Origin: Giesbergeria sp. | Lineage (GTDB): Bacteria > Pseudomonadota > Gammaproteobacteria > Burkholderiales > Burkholderiaceae_C | Length of the DNA stretch: 64,000 bases | Reading direction: 5' to 3' | Assembly: GCF_028686475.1 (NCBI RefSeq) | Contig: NZ_JAQUCA010000005.1 | Location: 124,001-188,000, forward strand | Shown here: piece after piece, positions 9,565 to 16,071 of the stretch | How positions within the stretch are numbered: position 1 is the stretch's first letter | Layout: the number at the start of each line of letters is the position of its first letter | Translations under genes and position numbers: made by a program | The notes under the pieces: model-generated | Told to the model about the DNA's origin: nothing | The model's input: only the letters and a program-made list of their open reading frames with translations | The model's database searches: none

Positions 9565-9788
9565 CGGCGGCGCAAAATATGGATGAACTCTTTGTTTTCC
9601 GTTTTTTGCTCCACCAACTCGTTGCCGGTTTGCTTGGCAAACGCCTGAAAATCACGCTGTGAGCCGACATCCGTGGCCAGCACCTTGAGCAACTGGCCGC
9701 TTTGCATATCGGCCAACGCCTTTTTGGCCTTCAAAATTGGCAGCGGGCAATTGAGGCCACGCGCATCTACTTCTTTACTGATTATCAT
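9561..9788 (-). CDS. TusA/SirA family sulfurtransferase
   Basis: A 75-residue TusA-like protein. The signature D-RGLNCPLPILKAKKAL begins at residue 8, and the single cysteine in the NCPLP motif is the persulfide-carrying residue. The C-terminal half is FQAFAKQTGNELVEQ followed by a basic IHILRRR end. Family members relay sulfur to tRNA thiolation or other acceptors; the acceptor here is unknown. It lies 17 bp downstream of cysM on the same strand, so a cysteine/sulfur operon is likely. Its stop overlaps the convergent folK stop. Confidence 0.9.
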   Translation of the reverse strand: MIISKEVDARGLNCPLPILKAKKALADMQSGQLLKVLATDVGSQRDFQAFAKQTGNELVEQKTENKEFIHILRRR

Positions 9789-9805
9789 TTGTTATCACCC
9801 CTGTA

Positions 9806-10717
9806 TTAGGCCGGAAAGACCCCGGTAGAAAGATAGCGGTCACCCCGGTCGCACACCACAAACACAATCGTGGCATCGCGCTCACGCGCGGCAATTTGCT
9901 GGGCCACCCAGCAGGCCCCTGCGGCAGAAATACCCGCAAAAATGCCCTCCTCGCGCGCCAGACGGCGGCACATCTCTTCGGCATCGTTTTGGCTGACCAA
10001 CAGCAGCTCATCGACGGCTTTGGCATCGTAAATAGCGGGCATGTACGCCGCTGGCCATTTGCGAATCCCCGGAATGCGCGAGCCTTCTTGTGGCTGTGCG
10101 CCAATGATGCGAATGGCCGGATTTTTTTCCTTCAAAAAGCGCGACACCCCCGTGATGGTGCCGGTCGTGCCCATCGCCGAGACAAAATGCGTGATGCGCC
10201 CTGCCGTTTGCTCCCACAACTCGGGGCCGGTGGTTTCGTAATGGATGCGCGGGTTGTCGGCGTTGGCAAATTGGTCTAACACCACGCCTTTGCCCTGCTG
10301 GGCCATGCTGGTGGCCAAGTCGCGCGCATACTCCATGCCACCGCTTTTAGGGGTTAGCACCAACTCCGCCCCAAAGGCTTTCATGGTTTGGGCGCGTTCA
10401 ATCGACAGGTCTTCGGGCATGATAAGTACCATGCGATAGCCCTTGACTGCCGCAGCCATCGCCAAGGCAATACCCGTGTTGCCCGAAGTGGCTTCGATTA
10501 AAGTATCGCCCGGTTGAATCGTGCCACGCTCTTCAGCGCGGCGAATCATCGACAGCGCGGGCCGGTCTTTGACCGAACCGGCGGGGTTGTTGCCCTCTAG
10601 TTTGCCCAGCACGACATTGCCACGCTGGGCGTTGGTGGCCGCTTCAATGCGTTGCAAGACCACCAATGGCGTGTGGCCGACAACATTTTCAATGGTTGGA
10701 TATGTTTTCATGGCCAT
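9806..10717 (-). CDS. cysM: Cysteine synthase B (O-acetylserine sulfhydrylase)
   Basis: PLP enzyme making cysteine (or S-sulfocysteine) from O-acetylserine. The 303 residues include GNNPAGSVKDRPA with the PLP lysine at about 50, the ATSGNTGIALA phosphate-anchor loop, MGTTGTITGVSRFLKEK, and GISAAGACW. The RRAEERGTIQPGDTLIEATSG context and the absence of the CysA/CysK C-terminal style favour CysM. Starts at 10717 (MAMKTYPTIE) and 10711 (MKTYPTIE) are both possible. A frame extension to 10789 would run into the tRNA-Leu gene and is rejected. No strong ribosome binding site is visible. Followed closely by tusA. Confidence 0.93.
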   Translation of the reverse strand: MAMKTYPTIENVVGHTPLVVLQRIEAATNAQRGNVVLGKLEGNNPAGSVKDRPALSMIRRAEERGTIQPGDTLIEATSGNTGIALAMAAAVKGYRMVLIMPEDLSIERAQTMKAFGAELVLTPKSGGMEYARDLATSMAQQGKGVVLDQFANADNPRIHYETTGPELWEQTAGRITHFVSAMGTTGTITGVSRFLKEKNPAIRIIGAQPQEGSRIPGIRKWPAAYMPAIYDAKAVDELLLVSQNDAEEMCRRLAREEGIFAGISAAGACWVAQQIAARERDATIVFVVCDRGDRYLSTGVFPA

Positions 10718-10752
10718 AAATGTGCCATAATTCGGGCTTACACAAATTACCC

Positions 10753-10837
10753 GCCCGGGTGGTGAAATTGGTAGACGCGCTGGACTCAAAATCCTGTTCC
10801 GAAAGGAGTGCCGGTTCGATTCCGGCCCCGGGCACCA
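10753..10837 (+). tRNA. tRNA-Leu (anticodon CAA)
   Basis: An 85-nt class II tRNA with encoded CCA. The 7-bp acceptor stem GCCCGGG/CCCGGGC is perfect. The D-arm carries TTGGTAGA, the anticodon loop is CTCAAAA giving CAA, a short variable arm TTCC-GAAA-GGAG follows, and the T-arm contains GGTTCGATTCC. The anticodon stem CTGGA/TCCTG has a T-T mismatch at its second pair. It lies divergently from cysM. Confidence 0.97.
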
Positions 10838-10844
10838 AACAACA

Positions 10845-10877
10845 AAAGCTCCATTGTTTACGCAATGGGGCTTTTTT
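10845..10877 (+). terminator. Intrinsic terminator after tRNA-Leu
   Basis: A 12-nt arm AAAGCTCCATTG pairs (one mismatch) with CAATGGGGCTTT across a TTTACG loop and runs into a T-tract. It separates the tRNA from dut. Confidence 0.85.
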
Positions 10878-10902
10878 GTTGCCTCAAAGGCCCGTTCCCA
10901 CC

Positions 10903-11352
10903 ATGAAGATTGATGTCAAAATTTTGGATGCGCGCCTAGCGCAGCAATTGCCCGCCTACGCTACCCCCGGCAGTGCAGGCTTAGATTTGCGCGCCTGCCT
11001 AGAGGCCCCCCTGACTTTGCAGCCCGGCAGTTGCGAACTCATCCCCACCGGCTTGGCCATCCATTTGTGTGATGCGGGCTATGCTGGGCTGATTTTGCCG
11101 CGCTCAGGGTTAGGGCACAAACATGGCATCGTGTTGGGCAATTTGGTCGGCCTGATTGACAGCGACTACCAAGGCCAATTGATGGTCAGTGCTTGGAACC
11201 GCAGCACGCAGGCGTTTACCATAGCACCGATGGAGCGTTTAGCACAATTGGTCGTGGTGCCGGTGGTGCAAGCACAGTTTCAGGTGGTGTCAGAGTTTGC
11301 GGCCAGCAGTGTGCGTGGCGTAGGGGGATATGGCTCCACTGGCACCGCCTAA
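10903..11352 (+). CDS. dut: dUTP pyrophosphatase
   Basis: Trimeric dUTPase hydrolysing dUTP to dUMP and pyrophosphate, keeping uracil out of DNA and feeding thymidylate synthesis. All five motifs can be seen in the 149 residues: [10 protein letters not shown], the [14 protein letters not shown] motif, [17 protein letters not shown], the [15 protein letters not shown] motif, and the C-terminal glycine-rich [10 protein letters not shown] lid. The ATG at 10903 gives the usual MKIDVKILD start; upstream in-frame sequence is the tRNA and its terminator. An octamer repeat begins at its stop codon. Confidence 0.97.
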   Translation: MKIDVKILDARLAQQLPAYATPGSAGLDLRACLEAPLTLQPGSCELIPTGLAIHLCDAGYAGLILPRSGLGHKHGIVLGNLVGLIDSDYQGQLMVSAWNRSTQAFTIAPMERLAQLVVVPVVQAQFQVVSEFAASSVRGVGGYGSTGTA

Positions 11353-11376
11353 GCGCCTAAACGCCTAAACGCCTAG
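11346..11376 (+). repeat. Tandem octamer repeat spanning the dut stop codon
   Basis: Four adjoining units CGCCTAAG, CGCCTAAA, CGCCTAAA and a partial CGCCTAG. The first unit includes the dut TAA. It probably arose by slippage; no function is visible. Confidence 0.7.
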
Positions 11377-11427
11377 TTCATCCATCCAGTGGCATGGCTG
11401 CATGCTGTTTTTGTTGAGGAGTTGTTT

Positions 11428-11925
11428 ATGTCCCGCCTGTTACAGCGCGCCAGCAGCGCCGTTTTGGTCATTACTTGTGCCGCCCTGACCGCCTGTGCGG
11501 TCTATCCGCCGCCCGGACAACCGGTCTATGCCGATCCGGCCAACAGCTATGGGCCTGCCGTGGCCCCCAACCCCGGTACCGAGTTTGGGCGCATCACGCG
11601 CATTGAGCGCCTCAACTACGCCACCGAGCGCCAAAGTTCGGGCTTAGGCGCTTTGGCCGGTGCCGTGCTTGGTAGCTTGATTGGTAGCCAAGTGGGCCGT
11701 GGTGGTGGCAGTGCAGCTGCCGCAGGTTTGGGCTTTATCGGTGGTGCCGTCTTGGGCGATGCCGTAGAAAGCGGCGGCAACCAAGGCGCAGGCCATTCGC
11801 TGGTGTACCGCATCACCATCCGCACCGACCGCAATACCACACGGGCGTTTGATGTCAGCTCGCCCGGCGATTTGCGCCCCGGAGACCGGGTGCAGGTCTA
11901 TCAGGGTGAAATTTCCCGCTATTGA
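11428..11925 (+). CDS. Glycine-zipper 2TM outer-membrane lipoprotein (SlyB/Pcp-like)
   Basis: Predicted lipoprotein of 165 residues. The signal MSRLLQRASSAVLVITCAALTAC ends in a lipobox LTAC, so the mature protein starts at Cys23. A glycine-zipper segment with GALAGAVLGSLIGSQVGRGGG and GLGFIGGAVLGDAVE forms the two-helix domain of the Rick_17kDa/SlyB type, followed by a beta-rich end (YRITIRTDRNTTRAFDV, LRPGDRVQVYQGEI). Family members stabilise the outer membrane. A GAGGA ribosome binding site 7 bases upstream fixes the ATG at 11428 over an upstream GTG. Confidence 0.88.
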   Translation: MSRLLQRASSAVLVITCAALTACAVYPPPGQPVYADPANSYGPAVAPNPGTEFGRITRIERLNYATERQSSGLGALAGAVLGSLIGSQVGRGGGSAAAAGLGFIGGAVLGDAVESGGNQGAGHSLVYRITIRTDRNTTRAFDVSSPGDLRPGDRVQVYQGEISRY

Positions 11926-11931
11926 ATTTTT

Positions 11932-12456
11932 TCAGTGCAACAACGGGTTACCCGGAACCAAAGGCTGCACCCGAAAAAACCCTGTGCCGGTGGTGCCGCT
12001 GCCAATTTCTGCTTCGGTGGCCTCGCGCACGCCACACACTTTGAGCTGCAAGCGGATAGCAATGCCCGCCAACGGGTGGTTGCCATCCAGCACCACATGG
12101 TCGGGGTAGAGTTCGGCCACGGTATAGACTACATTTTGTGGCATGTCCGGGTTGCAGCCAGAGGGCAAAGCGCTGCCGTCAAACACCATGCCTTCTTCGA
12201 TTTCAGCCGGAAAAAGTTGGCGCGGTTCTAAAAACAGCAGTTGGTCATTAAAGTCGCCAAAAGCCTCTTCGGGTTCTAGGTGCAAAGACAAACTGGCCCC
12301 GACGCTGTGGCCCTGCAAGGCTTCTTCGATACGGGCCAATAAATCATCGCCACCGACCAAAAACTCTACTGGCTCGTCCAGCACGTCCAACTCCTCACCC
12401 AAAGTGTCGGTGAGCGTCCAAGTAAGTGCGACTACGCATTGTTCTGTGATTTCCAT
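11932..12456 (-). CDS. slyD: FKBP-type peptidyl-prolyl isomerase (SlyD-like)
   Basis: Cytosolic prolyl isomerase/chaperone of 174 residues. The FKBP core contains VALTWTLTDTLGEELD, VEFLVGGDDLLARIEEALQGHSVGASLSLHLEPEEAFGDF, then an insert-in-flap domain (VYTVAELYPDHVVLDGNHPLAGIAIRLQLKV). The D-NHPLAG motif is diagnostic for the SlyD group. The histidine-rich metal-binding tail of E. coli SlyD is missing; the C-terminus is TTGTGFFRVQPLVPGNPLLH. It is convergent with the lipoprotein gene and divergent from the RoxA gene. Confidence 0.9.
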   Translation of the reverse strand: MEITEQCVVALTWTLTDTLGEELDVLDEPVEFLVGGDDLLARIEEALQGHSVGASLSLHLEPEEAFGDFNDQLLFLEPRQLFPAEIEEGMVFDGSALPSGCNPDMPQNVVYTVAELYPDHVVLDGNHPLAGIAIRLQLKVCGVREATEAEIGSGTTGTGFFRVQPLVPGNPLLH

Positions 12457-12509
12457 AGCAGAATTGTCGCAGTTTGAGCAACAAGCCCTGACCGGGCTGG
12501 AGAATTTTT

Positions 12510-13649
12510 ATGGATACCAAGCAAGCCCTTGCCTTATTAGCGGGTCTGACCCCAGCACAGTTTATGCGCCAACACTGGCAGAAAAAACCTCTGCTGGTGC
12601 GCCAAGCCATTCCGGGTTTTAAGGCACTGTTATCACGCCCCGAATTGTTCGCGCTGGCGGCCCAAGAAGGGGTTGAATCGCGTTTGGTACAGCAACAAGC
12701 CGGGGTGTGGACGCTGCGCCACGGCCCCGTGCCACGGCGCGCTTTACCCCCCTTGCAACGCCCAGATTGGACGCTGCTGGTACAAGGGGTGGACTTGCAC
12801 CACGATGGCATCCATGCCTTGCTGCAGCAATTTCGTTTTGTGCCCGATGCGCGCTTAGACGATGTGATGATCAGCTACGCCAGCGCGGGTGGGGGTGTCG
12901 GCCCACACTTTGACAGCTACGATGTATTTTTGCTGCAAGCCCAAGGCCGTCGCCGCTGGCGCATTGGACGGCAAAAAAGCCTGACCCTGCGCGACGATGT
13001 ACCCATGAAAATCTTGGCCCAGTTTGAGCCAGAAGAAGAATACATCTTGGAGCCGGGCGACATGCTCTATCTGCCACCGCGTTGGGCGCACGATGGCATC
13101 GCCGAAGGGGGCGACTGCATGACCTATTCGGTGGGCTTTCGGGTGCCCGAGCGCGTCGATTTGGCGCAAGAACTGCTGGTGCGCTTGGCCGACGAAGACG
13201 AAAGCGAGACCGAACGGCTGTTGTACCAAGACCCGAAACAAGCCGCCGTGACCGAGGCCGCCGAAATTCCAACCCAACTGCACGATTTTGCCCGCCAAGC
13301 GCTGGCGTGGGCCTTGCAACAGCCGCAAACCCTGGAGCGCGCCTTGGGCGAATACCTGACCGAACCCAAAGCGAATGTTTGGTTTGAACCCGGCCCCCAA
13401 GGCGTGATGCTAGAGCAGGTGGTGTTAGACCGACGCACGCGCATGATGTACGACGCAGAACACATCTTTATCAACGGCGAAAGCTACCGCGCTGGCGGCG
13501 AGGATGCCCAATTAATGCGCCAATTGGCCAACACCCGCCGTTTAGATGGCCAAGCTTTGGCCAGCGCCAGCGACGATGCGCTGGAATTGCTCTCCTCTTG
13601 GTGCGATGCCGGTTGGCTGCATCCCCAAACTATCACCCCGGAGCGTTAA
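12510..13649 (+). CDS. JmjC/cupin ribosomal oxygenase (RoxA/YcfD-like)
   Basis: Predicted Fe(II)/2-oxoglutarate oxygenase of the family that hydroxylates an arginine of ribosomal protein L16. The 379 residues open with the YcfD pattern FMRQHWQKKPLLVRQAIPGF. The JmjC core supplies the iron ligands H133 and D135 in GGGVGPHFDSYDVFLLQ and H194 in LPPRWAHDGIAEG, with YILEPGDMLYLPP before it. A C-terminal helical/winged-helix region follows, as in RoxA. Substrate is inferred from family membership only. A 163-residue gene follows after 3 bases, implying an operon. Confidence 0.88.
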   Translation: MDTKQALALLAGLTPAQFMRQHWQKKPLLVRQAIPGFKALLSRPELFALAAQEGVESRLVQQQAGVWTLRHGPVPRRALPPLQRPDWTLLVQGVDLHHDGIHALLQQFRFVPDARLDDVMISYASAGGGVGPHFDSYDVFLLQAQGRRRWRIGRQKSLTLRDDVPMKILAQFEPEEEYILEPGDMLYLPPRWAHDGIAEGGDCMTYSVGFRVPERVDLAQELLVRLADEDESETERLLYQDPKQAAVTEAAEIPTQLHDFARQALAWALQQPQTLERALGEYLTEPKANVWFEPGPQGVMLEQVVLDRRTRMMYDAEHIFINGESYRAGGEDAQLMRQLANTRRLDGQALASASDDALELLSSWCDAGWLHPQTITPER

Positions 13650-13652
13650 ACC

Positions 13653-14144
13653 ATGTTGGCCCCTTTGCCCGAAGGGCGCTTTGTCGGGCGCGAAGCCTTT
13701 CAGCAACTGGTGCGCGATGCCTTGGCCACCGCTGCGGCCCAAGGCTGGCGTGAAATCATCCTCAGTGATGCGGACTTTCATGATTGGCCCTTGGGCGAGC
13801 GGGCTGTGCAAGCCTCTTTGCAAGCATGGGCTGGCAGTGGGCGGCGCATGACAGTGTTGGCCAGCAACTACGATGAAGTGGTGCGCCGCCATGCCCGCTT
13901 TGTGCAGTGGCGGCGCACTTGGGACCACATTCTGACTTGTCGCCGCAGCCCGGCAGCAGACCGGCTGGATTTGCCCAGCGTGATTTGGTCGCCCGCTTGG
14001 GTGTTGCACCGCCTAGACCCCGAACGCTGCAATGGCATCACGGGCGCCGAGCCAGAGCGGCGCGTGCTGCTACGCGAAAGCCTGAACGAGTGGCTATACA
14101 ACAAAAGTACGCCCGGATTTCCGGCCAGCACCTTGGGTTTGTAA
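13653..14144 (+). CDS. Conserved-looking protein of unknown function downstream of RoxA gene
   Basis: A 163-residue soluble protein I cannot assign. It contains EIILSDADFHDWPLGERAVQ, a TVLASNYDEVVRRHARFVQWRRTWDHILTCR middle and SPAWVLHRLDPERCNGITG, ending with an acidic-basic helix. Tryptophan, arginine and histidine are abundant, and there is no signal or membrane segment. The DADFHDWPL and SNYDEVVRRHPRF-like blocks look like a folded enzyme or binding domain related to proteins that rewrite a phosphodiesterase-like fold, but this is only an impression. It begins 3 bases after the RoxA stop, so co-expression is very likely. The TnpB element sits directly downstream. Confidence 0.7.
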   Translation: MLAPLPEGRFVGREAFQQLVRDALATAAAQGWREIILSDADFHDWPLGERAVQASLQAWAGSGRRMTVLASNYDEVVRRHARFVQWRRTWDHILTCRRSPAADRLDLPSVIWSPAWVLHRLDPERCNGITGAEPERRVLLRESLNEWLYNKSTPGFPASTLGL

Positions 14145-14183
14145 GCAAAACAGCGGCAGCGGCGCTTTTAGTCTTTGACATCC

Positions 14184-14205
14184 TCTCCGGGCTAAACCCC
14201 GGAGA
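14184..14205 (-). ncRNA. Right-end hairpin, expected 3' part of the TnpB omega RNA scaffold
   Basis: The 8-bp stem with a 6-nt loop lies at the tnpB 3' end; the TAG stop of tnpB (14192-14194) falls in the loop. In characterised TnpB systems the omega RNA comes from the tnpB 3' end and the right end, and the guide is the flanking DNA. By that rule the guide here would be read on the minus strand from 14174 downwards, beginning AGACTAAAAGCG. The RNA itself is inferred. Confidence 0.6.
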
Positions 14206-15289
14206 TTCCTACTGCTAGACGACGATGGCCCGCCGCGAGAATGTTCCGTGCTGCATTCACGTCGCGGTCGTGTGCCGCCCCGCAATCGCTGCACGTCCAT
14301 GCTCTTATTCCAAGTCCTGCCCTACCTTTCGGACTGCTGGCAGGTATGACCCCGCAGCACGAGCAAGTCTGGGTTGAATACGCTTCGTTCACTTCCATAA
14401 AGACGATACCGGCCTGATGGCTCTTGTATTCCAACATCGTCTTCAGTGATGACCAGCCCGCATCCAGCGTGGACTTGGCCATCTTGGTTTTGACCAGTTT
14501 GGCACTGGCCACGTCGCCCACGAAGATGGCGGCATTTTTTCGCACCAGCGTTGTGCTGAACTGGTGCATATCGTCTTTGCGCTGATTCTTTATCTTGGCG
14601 TGAATCGCCTTGACGCGCTTTTTCTTGTTGGCCCGCTGTGCTTTGGCCAGTTCTAATTCATACTCACGATACCAACGTCCGTGCAATTGTTGTTCGTTGG
14701 ATGCCGTGGCGCAGTCTTTGAGTCCGAGGTCTATGCCCACGGCTGGTGCAGGCAGTCGGGGGCCAATGAATTCTGGAAGCTCTACTGTGACGTTGAAATA
14801 CCAGCGGCCCCGGCTGTCTTCCGTGAACGAACCAGCGCGCAACTCATAGTTGGACAGACCGTAGCTGTCCCACAGGCTGAACTTCTGGCCTGCAAAGTGG
14901 ATTTGTCCAGCTTTGTAGTTGGCGTGCCCGCCTTTGAATGGCACCCAACCCAGCGAATACTTAGACGAATTGGGATTGGAGACGCGCCAATTGAGCCGTG
15001 TTTTCTTGAATTGCTTACGCCGCGTGGCGTACTCGACGCACACCAATTGCACCGTGCCACTGCCTACGCTTACGCCATCACACTTGCTATAACCAGCGGT
15101 GTATTTTTGCAGGTCGTAGCCCGACAGATACTTGGACTTGCCATGAAAAGGCCGCGCCGCTTTGGCCGATATTTCGTTGATGTGGTTCCAGACCTGATTG
15201 ACCTCGCGTGCCATCTGACGCAGCACTTTGGCGTGCTTATCTTTGATGCGGAGTTGAAGGGTTCTGGTACTCACAATGGACATTGTCAT
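14192..15289 (-). CDS. tnpB: TnpB family RNA-guided nuclease-like protein
   Basis: OrfB/TnpB of 365 residues. The N-terminal half is the helical/beta recognition region (STRTLQLRIKDKHAKVLRQMAREVNQVWNH-type start). RuvC-I is VGIDLGLKD with Asp near 187. RuvC-III is HDRDVNAARNIL near 340-350, and between them lies a four-cysteine zinc ribbon, CSCCG and CSDCG. The usual RuvC-II glutamate (IVVEDL in the family) reads IFVGDV near 255-260, so glycine replaces it. Glutamates occur instead at FMEVNEAYSTQ near 299 and 302. Start ATG chosen at 15289 (MTMSIVSTRT); 15283 is also possible. Cleavage activity therefore cannot be assumed. Confidence 0.9.
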   Translation of the reverse strand: MTMSIVSTRTLQLRIKDKHAKVLRQMAREVNQVWNHINEISAKAARPFHGKSKYLSGYDLQKYTAGYSKCDGVSVGSGTVQLVCVEYATRRKQFKKTRLNWRVSNPNSSKYSLGWVPFKGGHANYKAGQIHFAGQKFSLWDSYGLSNYELRAGSFTEDSRGRWYFNVTVELPEFIGPRLPAPAVGIDLGLKDCATASNEQQLHGRWYREYELELAKAQRANKKKRVKAIHAKIKNQRKDDMHQFSTTLVRKNAAIFVGDVASAKLVKTKMAKSTLDAGWSSLKTMLEYKSHQAGIVFMEVNEAYSTQTCSCCGVIPASSPKGRAGLGIRAWTCSDCGAAHDRDVNAARNILAAGHRRLAVGISGV

Positions 15290-15322
15290 AGGCGATGCAG
15301 CACAAAAAAACCACAGGCCGTA

Positions 15323-15379
15323 CCGGCCCGTTCGCTCGAACCTCGGGCGCAACCCCGAGGCTTGCCGCGAACAGGCCGG
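15323..15379. repeat. Large two-level hairpin upstream of tnpB
   Basis: An outer 13-bp stem with one mismatch (CCGGCCCGTTCGC at 15323-15335 with 15367-15379) encloses an inner 7-bp stem CCTCGGG/CCCGAGG (15341-15360). It may be the left-end structure of the element or a separate REP-like palindrome. Confidence 0.7.
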
Positions 15380-15447
15380 TCAGATTATTGCAACGTTGCA
15401 GATGTGGAGCCACAGCTTAGCGTTAGCCACTATTGACGAAATCCCAA

Positions 15448-15453
15448 TATAAT
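15448..15453 (+). promoter_or_regulatory. Candidate -10 element for the Ala/Pro-rich lipoprotein gene
   Basis: A consensus TATAAT at 15448-15453 with no good -35 at normal spacing; TTGACG at 15433 is only 9 bases away. A hairpin AGCGCAA/TTGCGCT at 15473-15492 follows in the leader. Confidence 0.4.
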
Positions 15454-15574
15454 CGCGGATTGTAATAAAGTAAGCGCAAAAAAACTTGCGCTCTTTTGCC
15501 AAAGCGTATCTTGGCCAAACTTGGCTTGACGTGGTGGCAAAACCGTTTTTGACTGTCCAACTAGGAAACCTGTA

Positions 15575-15982
15575 ATGAACAAGACCCTCGTCATCGCTTC
15601 GCTGATTGCAGCTGCCGCTCTGGCCGCTTGCGGTAAAAAAGAAACCCCTCCCCCTGCACCCGCACCTGCTCCCGTAGAAGCACCCGCTCCTGCTCCTGCT
15701 CCAGCACCAGCCCCTGAAGCTGCTCCTGCTGCTGCCCCTGCCGCTGATGGCGCAGCTGCTCCTGCGGCCGCCCCCGGCGCTGCTCCTGCTGACGCAGCTG
15801 CTGGTGCTGCTGCCGCTGCTGGCGATGCCGCTAAGGCTGCTGGCGATGCTGCTGCTGGTGCCGCCAATGCTGCTGGCGATGCTGCTAAGGCCGCTGGTGC
15901 TGCTGCTGCCGCAGTGGGCGATGCCGCTAAGGCTGCTGCTGATGCCGCCGCCGCTGCTGCCGCACCTGCTGCTGCCAAGTAA
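15575..15982 (+). CDS. Ala/Pro-rich lipoprotein
   Basis: Predicted lipoprotein of 135 residues. The signal MNKTLVIASLIAAAALAAC ends in a LAAC lipobox, followed by GKKE. The mature part is almost only Ala, Pro, Gly, Asp and Lys: first a PAPAPAP-rich spacer to about residue 60, then repeated GDAAKAA units (four GDAA(K/A)A blocks) likely to form an amphipathic or coiled helix. This resembles the compositional style of neisserial Lip/H.8-type and Lpp-like spacer proteins, without clear homology. A strong intrinsic terminator follows, and a TATAAT lies upstream, so it is a single-gene unit. Function unknown. Confidence 0.8.
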   Translation: MNKTLVIASLIAAAALAACGKKETPPPAPAPAPVEAPAPAPAPAPAPEAAPAAAPAADGAAAPAAAPGAAPADAAAGAAAAAGDAAKAAGDAAAGAANAAGDAAKAAGAAAAAVGDAAKAAADAAAAAAAPAAAK

Positions 15983-16021
15983 TTGATGCTTTTGTGGTGC
16001 CTGTGGCACCACAAAATAGTT

Positions 16022-16053
16022 AAAGCCCCGTGCTAACGCAACGGGGCTTTTTT
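16022..16053 (+). terminator. Intrinsic terminator after the lipoprotein gene
   Basis: A perfect 10-bp stem AAAGCCCCGT/ACGGGGCTTT with a 9-nt loop and a short T-run. Its A-rich left flank may also serve the convergent bamC. Confidence 0.85.
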
Positions 16054-16071
16054 GTAGCTGGCGCTTTTGGC

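Larger units (their letters stand above)
14175..15380 (-). mobile_element. TnpB-only IS200/IS605-group element
   Basis: A transposon-like unit with tnpB and no tnpA. The right end is recognisable: a hairpin of TCTCCGGG/CCCGGAGA at 14184-14205 followed, on the minus strand, by TGTCAA. TCAA is a right cleavage tetranucleotide known from IS608, which puts the boundary at 14175. The left boundary is uncertain, and 15380 marks the end of a large hairpin upstream of tnpB. Without TnpA the element would need a helper to move. It lies between the RoxA-partner gene and a lipoprotein gene and breaks no recognisable gene. Confidence 0.75.

Noticed and set aside
10718-10789. Longer cysM start reaching 10789
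   Set aside because: The extension runs through the tRNA-Leu gene and its promoter region and has no cysteine synthase similarity.
14681-15436. 251-codon open frame opposite tnpB
   Set aside because: Antisense to the clear TnpB coding region and without domain similarity.
15433-15453. Full promoter TTGACG plus TATAAT before the lipoprotein gene
   Set aside because: The two hexamers are only 9 bases apart, too close to act together; only the -10 was kept as a candidate.
14145-15574. A TnpA (Y1 transposase) gene beside tnpB
   Set aside because: No frame with a HUH or Tyr motif is present on either side, so the element is TnpB-only.
15430-16014. 194-codon Ala-rich frame opposite the lipoprotein gene
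   Set aside because: The GCT/GCC repeats read as alanine-like codons on both strands; only the plus strand has a signal peptide, start site and terminator.
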